Notes under the pieces: model-generated
Told to the model about the DNA's origin: nothing
Databases searched by the model: none
The model's input: only the letters and a program-made list of their open reading frames with translations
Source: Riptortus pedestris
Taxonomy: Eukaryota > Arthropoda > Insecta > Hemiptera > Alydidae
Assembly: GCA_019009955.1 (NCBI GenBank)
Contig: CM032228.1
Coordinates: 5,994,501-6,058,500 of the forward strand
Reading direction: 5' to 3'
DNA: 64,000 bases
Part shown: positions 61,809 through 64,000 of the stretch, in pieces
Position numbering within the stretch: position 1 is the stretch's first letter
Layout of the letters: every line of letters starts with the position of its first letter
Translations under genes and position numbers: made by a program

Positions 61809-62527
61809 AAAGTCCGTCACGCAGGGGCTGCGTAAACTAAGCAGATTTCCTATGTGAAGTTTAGCAATAGAGAAATCTGCATACTGGTAACACAACACCA
61901 CCATAAGTAAATACAAACGGTAATGAGAAATCTTTCAGTTAATTTTAATAAACTCCCAACTGAAACGGCTTCTGAATTGTAAGAATAATTTATATTTTAA
62001 TAACTCAAATTTTAGTAGTCCAAGAACTAAAGAAGGTCGTGAGAGCGGATGAACAGACCGTATTTGCATAAATCTGACAAAGTAACGAAGGTTAGAAAGG
62101 ACAGGTTAGGTTAGAAGCTTCCGCCAGAGCCGAGCACGGCCGAACTAACCCGAACAACACCCGACCACAGACTTCATAAAAATGCAAATATCTCGGTTAA
62201 TATTCAAGATAGAGAATAAGTGTATATAACAATATTTATAGTAACTTTAATTTGCAATAAGATTGGTTCTATACAATTTTTCGATCCGATGCATAATAAC
62301 GGAGATATTTCGAATTTTCGAAAATCCCCCCTCCCTCTGGTATGATTTAACGAACTTGATCTGTCTTTTTACATAAAACGGTTAAATATCGAGTTTCGTA
62401 ACGATCAAACAAAAATTGCGACCGCTAGTGCGTTAACAGACATGGATGGACATTTGAAGAAATTTTTCAAAACTCCCGTCATGAGTACGAACTCAATAGC
62501 TGATTTCCCTTAAGGGAAATCTGCTAT
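61809..62527 (-). mobile_element. Family A element, full length with deletion
   Basis: Minus strand: TAGCAGATTTCCC-TTAA-GGGAAATC at 62,527, CATGACGGGAGTTTTGA, then the AT tract and much of the 5' block are deleted (CATGTCTGTTAACGCACTAGC at about 62,430), then the standard order to GGAAATCTGCTTAG, ACGCAGCCCCTGCGT and GACGGACTTTTTT at 61,809. Confidence 0.8.
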
Positions 62528-62719
62528 AAAATACCGTACTCTTGGTACTAGACATTAAGAATGCGTCTGTAACAGTGTGGCTAATATAATTTAATATAAA
62601 TTAAAAGAATTAAAATTCTCCCCTTACTTGATAAAACTTATTAGCTCATATATCTGCAATGGAACATTTTGTGTTAAAATAAATAACTCTTATTCATCAA
62701 CCAAAATAAATGAAGGCAC

Positions 62720-63640
62720 TTAGTGAAGTTCTCTTTATTATTTATATCAACCACATTCCTAAATCTAAAATTGTCTCCCTTTTTGCAAACGACACGGGCA
62801 TTTACACGTCTTCCTACAGAATAGTTACAATAATAAATAGACTCCATAGTAGCTTCAACAAATTATCCATTTTTTTTACTAACTGAAAGATCAAAGTCAA
62901 TAAAGCTGAAATTTAAGCTATTATTTTTACAAGACCGACAATTCCAGACCAATCAAACTTTTGCAATAATCCTATATCATTGTCGAAATATATTAAATAT
63001 TAATTTTTAATTATTTATTAACGTCCACTTTTTGCAAGGCCAATTGGGAAGGGTTATCTACAGGTTACCACCCTTTCCTAGCCAGGGCGGCATTAAGGAT
63101 TTTATTTAATGAATTCCTTCACTAAATAAATTCCTTTGCCCAGGCGGGAATCGAACTCGCCACTCGAAATATTAAATATTAAGGCATAACGGTAGACAAA
63201 GGATTAACATTCACGGATCACATAAATAAAACATGTAAAAAAATCTAACTAATTTATTTGCCAGATTTACCCATACTTAAATCGTAAATCGAAACTTAGC
63301 CCTGTGAATAAACTAATGTTATACAAAGCCTGCATTAGATCAGTATTGACATATTCTTGCCCGTTTGGAGCTATATATCAAACACTAATTTAAGAAAGCT
63401 ACAAATATTTCAAAACAAATGTCTGAGAATTGTGTACAATCTGCCCTATCATACAAGACTAAGAAAATTACATCAAATTTCCAACTTACCAATGATGATA
63501 AAGTCATATATCAGCAAGCTGACCACTAAGTTTTTTAAATATTGTAACTCTAAAATAACCCACTCATCAATGAAATAGGTAATAATAGCAAACAAACCAT
63601 TCCAAGGTACGTCCACAAACGAACGAAGCACATTTTAATC
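62720..63640 (+). pseudogene. LINE ORF2 RT C-terminal part (Jockey-like), split by a SINE
   Basis: The plus strand reads LSEVLFIIYINHIPKSK, then LFANDTGIYTSS, where the RT catalytic box FADD is FAND (62,781-62,798), then RLHSSFNKLSIFFTN, a stop, KIKVNKAEI. After the SINE it continues GITVDKGLTFTDHINKTCKK, ... NKLMLYKACIRSVLTYSCPV, then a frame change, LRKLQIFQNKCLRIVYNLPY and HTRLRKLHQISNLPMM. This is the post-catalytic part of a Jockey-type RT. Several stops and a changed catalytic Asp make it inactive. Upstream RT and the endonuclease are absent. Confidence 0.82.
63004..63163 (-). mobile_element. tRNA-derived SINE (copy 3), 5'-truncated, in the LINE
   Basis: On the minus strand it starts GTGGCGAGTTCGATTCCCGC (at the B-box) and goes through GCAAAGGAATTTATTTAG, CTAGGAAAGGGTGG, TAACCTGTAGATAACCC and AACGTTAATAAATAATTAA. 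It is flanked by near-identical duplications, TCGAAATATATTAAATATTA (left, about 62,983-63,003) and TCGAAATATTAAATATTAA (63,164-63,182). The LINE frame continues on both sides. Confidence 0.85.
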
Positions 63641-63916
63641 TAACATAAGAAACAGATTTGAATAAATGCCCAACAGGTTCTTCTAAGACATATAAACACA
63701 TTTATCTTAATCCCTATTTTACCTGCACTCAAATCTACATACACATAAAAAATTCTGTACTTGTAAATATTATTAGGTCATAAGATCACTTTGATTTGTA
63801 AATTTTTAAAATAACTGAAATATTCACTAAGTTGCAATATGACATAGTCTACTTTTAGTCAATTATATTCATAAGCAACCTTCTATGTAAATAGAAAATA
63901 TTATTTTGTGTTTCTT
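63641..63916. other. AT-rich LINE tail or spacer
   Basis: Sequence after the LINE coding remnant with no recognisable feature. It probably includes the LINE 3' untranslated region. Confidence 0.35.
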
Positions 63917-64000
63917 TTTAGCAGATTTCTCTTAAGGGAAATCAGCTATTGAGATTGTTCTCATGACGGAATTTTCGATTTTTTTTCTTCAAATGTCCAT
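63917..64000 (+). mobile_element. Family A element, 5' start, cut by window end
   Basis: TTTTTAGCAGATTTCTC-TTAA-GGGAAATCAGC, then ATTGAGATTGTTCTCATGACGG and the beginning of the 5' block. It continues beyond the window. Confidence 0.8.

Overview
This is a eukaryotic, almost certainly invertebrate animal (possibly arthropod) genomic window. It is AT-rich and dominated by transposable elements (TEs) and minisatellites, with hardly any host coding sequence. The organism call rests on the mix of elements: Penelope-like elements with a GIY-YIG domain, a gypsy element with a tRNA-Trp primer site, Jockey/I-type LINEs, mariner, piggyBac and a tRNA-derived SINE. There are no bacterial operons, ribosome binding sites or CRISPR arrays. 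No element looks intact; all coding remnants carry stops, frameshifts or deletions.

The commonest component is 'family A', present in more than 25 full or partial copies on both strands. A full copy is about 0.65-1 kb and non-coding. It has 12-bp subterminal inverted repeats (AGCAGATTTCCC near the 5' end, GGGAAATCTGCT near the 3' end), an internal (AT)n microsatellite, a 3' hairpin (ACGCAG-CCC-CTGCGT) followed by GACGGACTTTT, and head-to-tail tandem copies. This architecture resembles Helentron-associated (HINE/DINE-1-like) elements. 'Family B' is a roughly 1.1 kb non-coding repeat that begins ACTAGCT, then CCCGGCTTCGC, has internal units of about 290 bp, and ends like an RTE-type LINE.

Layout: 1-13 kb is family A and B with a LINE end, an internally deleted piggyBac nested in family A, and a Penelope fragment. 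13-31 kb is a cluster of minisatellites: 43 bp (13.3-15.9 kb), 129 bp (16.6-17.4 kb), 83 bp (20.2-23.6 kb), 80 bp (23.8-25.9 kb), 31 and 72 bp (27.6-28.7 kb) and 70 bp (30.4-30.7 kb). 30.9-35.5 kb is a TE graveyard on mixed strands: a Penelope-like element, gypsy-1, a SINE and a mariner. 35.9-37.1 kb holds the only plausible host-gene signal: a GC-rich promoter-like island with a possible first exon, and a 64-nt exon-like stretch with both splice sites and a well-placed ATG. 37.4-46.7 kb is a 9.3-kb array of about 120 copies of a 77-bp unit with higher-order structure. 46.85-51.3 kb is gypsy-2, with both LTRs, primer site and polypurine tract but a broken Pol. 51.4-64 kb returns to families A and B, two LINE fragments, two more SINE copies with target-site duplications, a terminal-inverted-repeat element carrying a decayed integrase-like C-terminus, and a solo LTR, several of them inserted in or next to (AT)n tracts.

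Read as a whole, the window is probably intronic or intergenic. If the 37,046-37,109 exon is real, the 77-bp array and all that follows lie in its downstream intron. I found no operating multi-gene system. The most useful leads are the family A architecture, the integrase-like transposon remnant, the candidate exon, and the higher-order minisatellite with a splice-donor-like motif in each unit.
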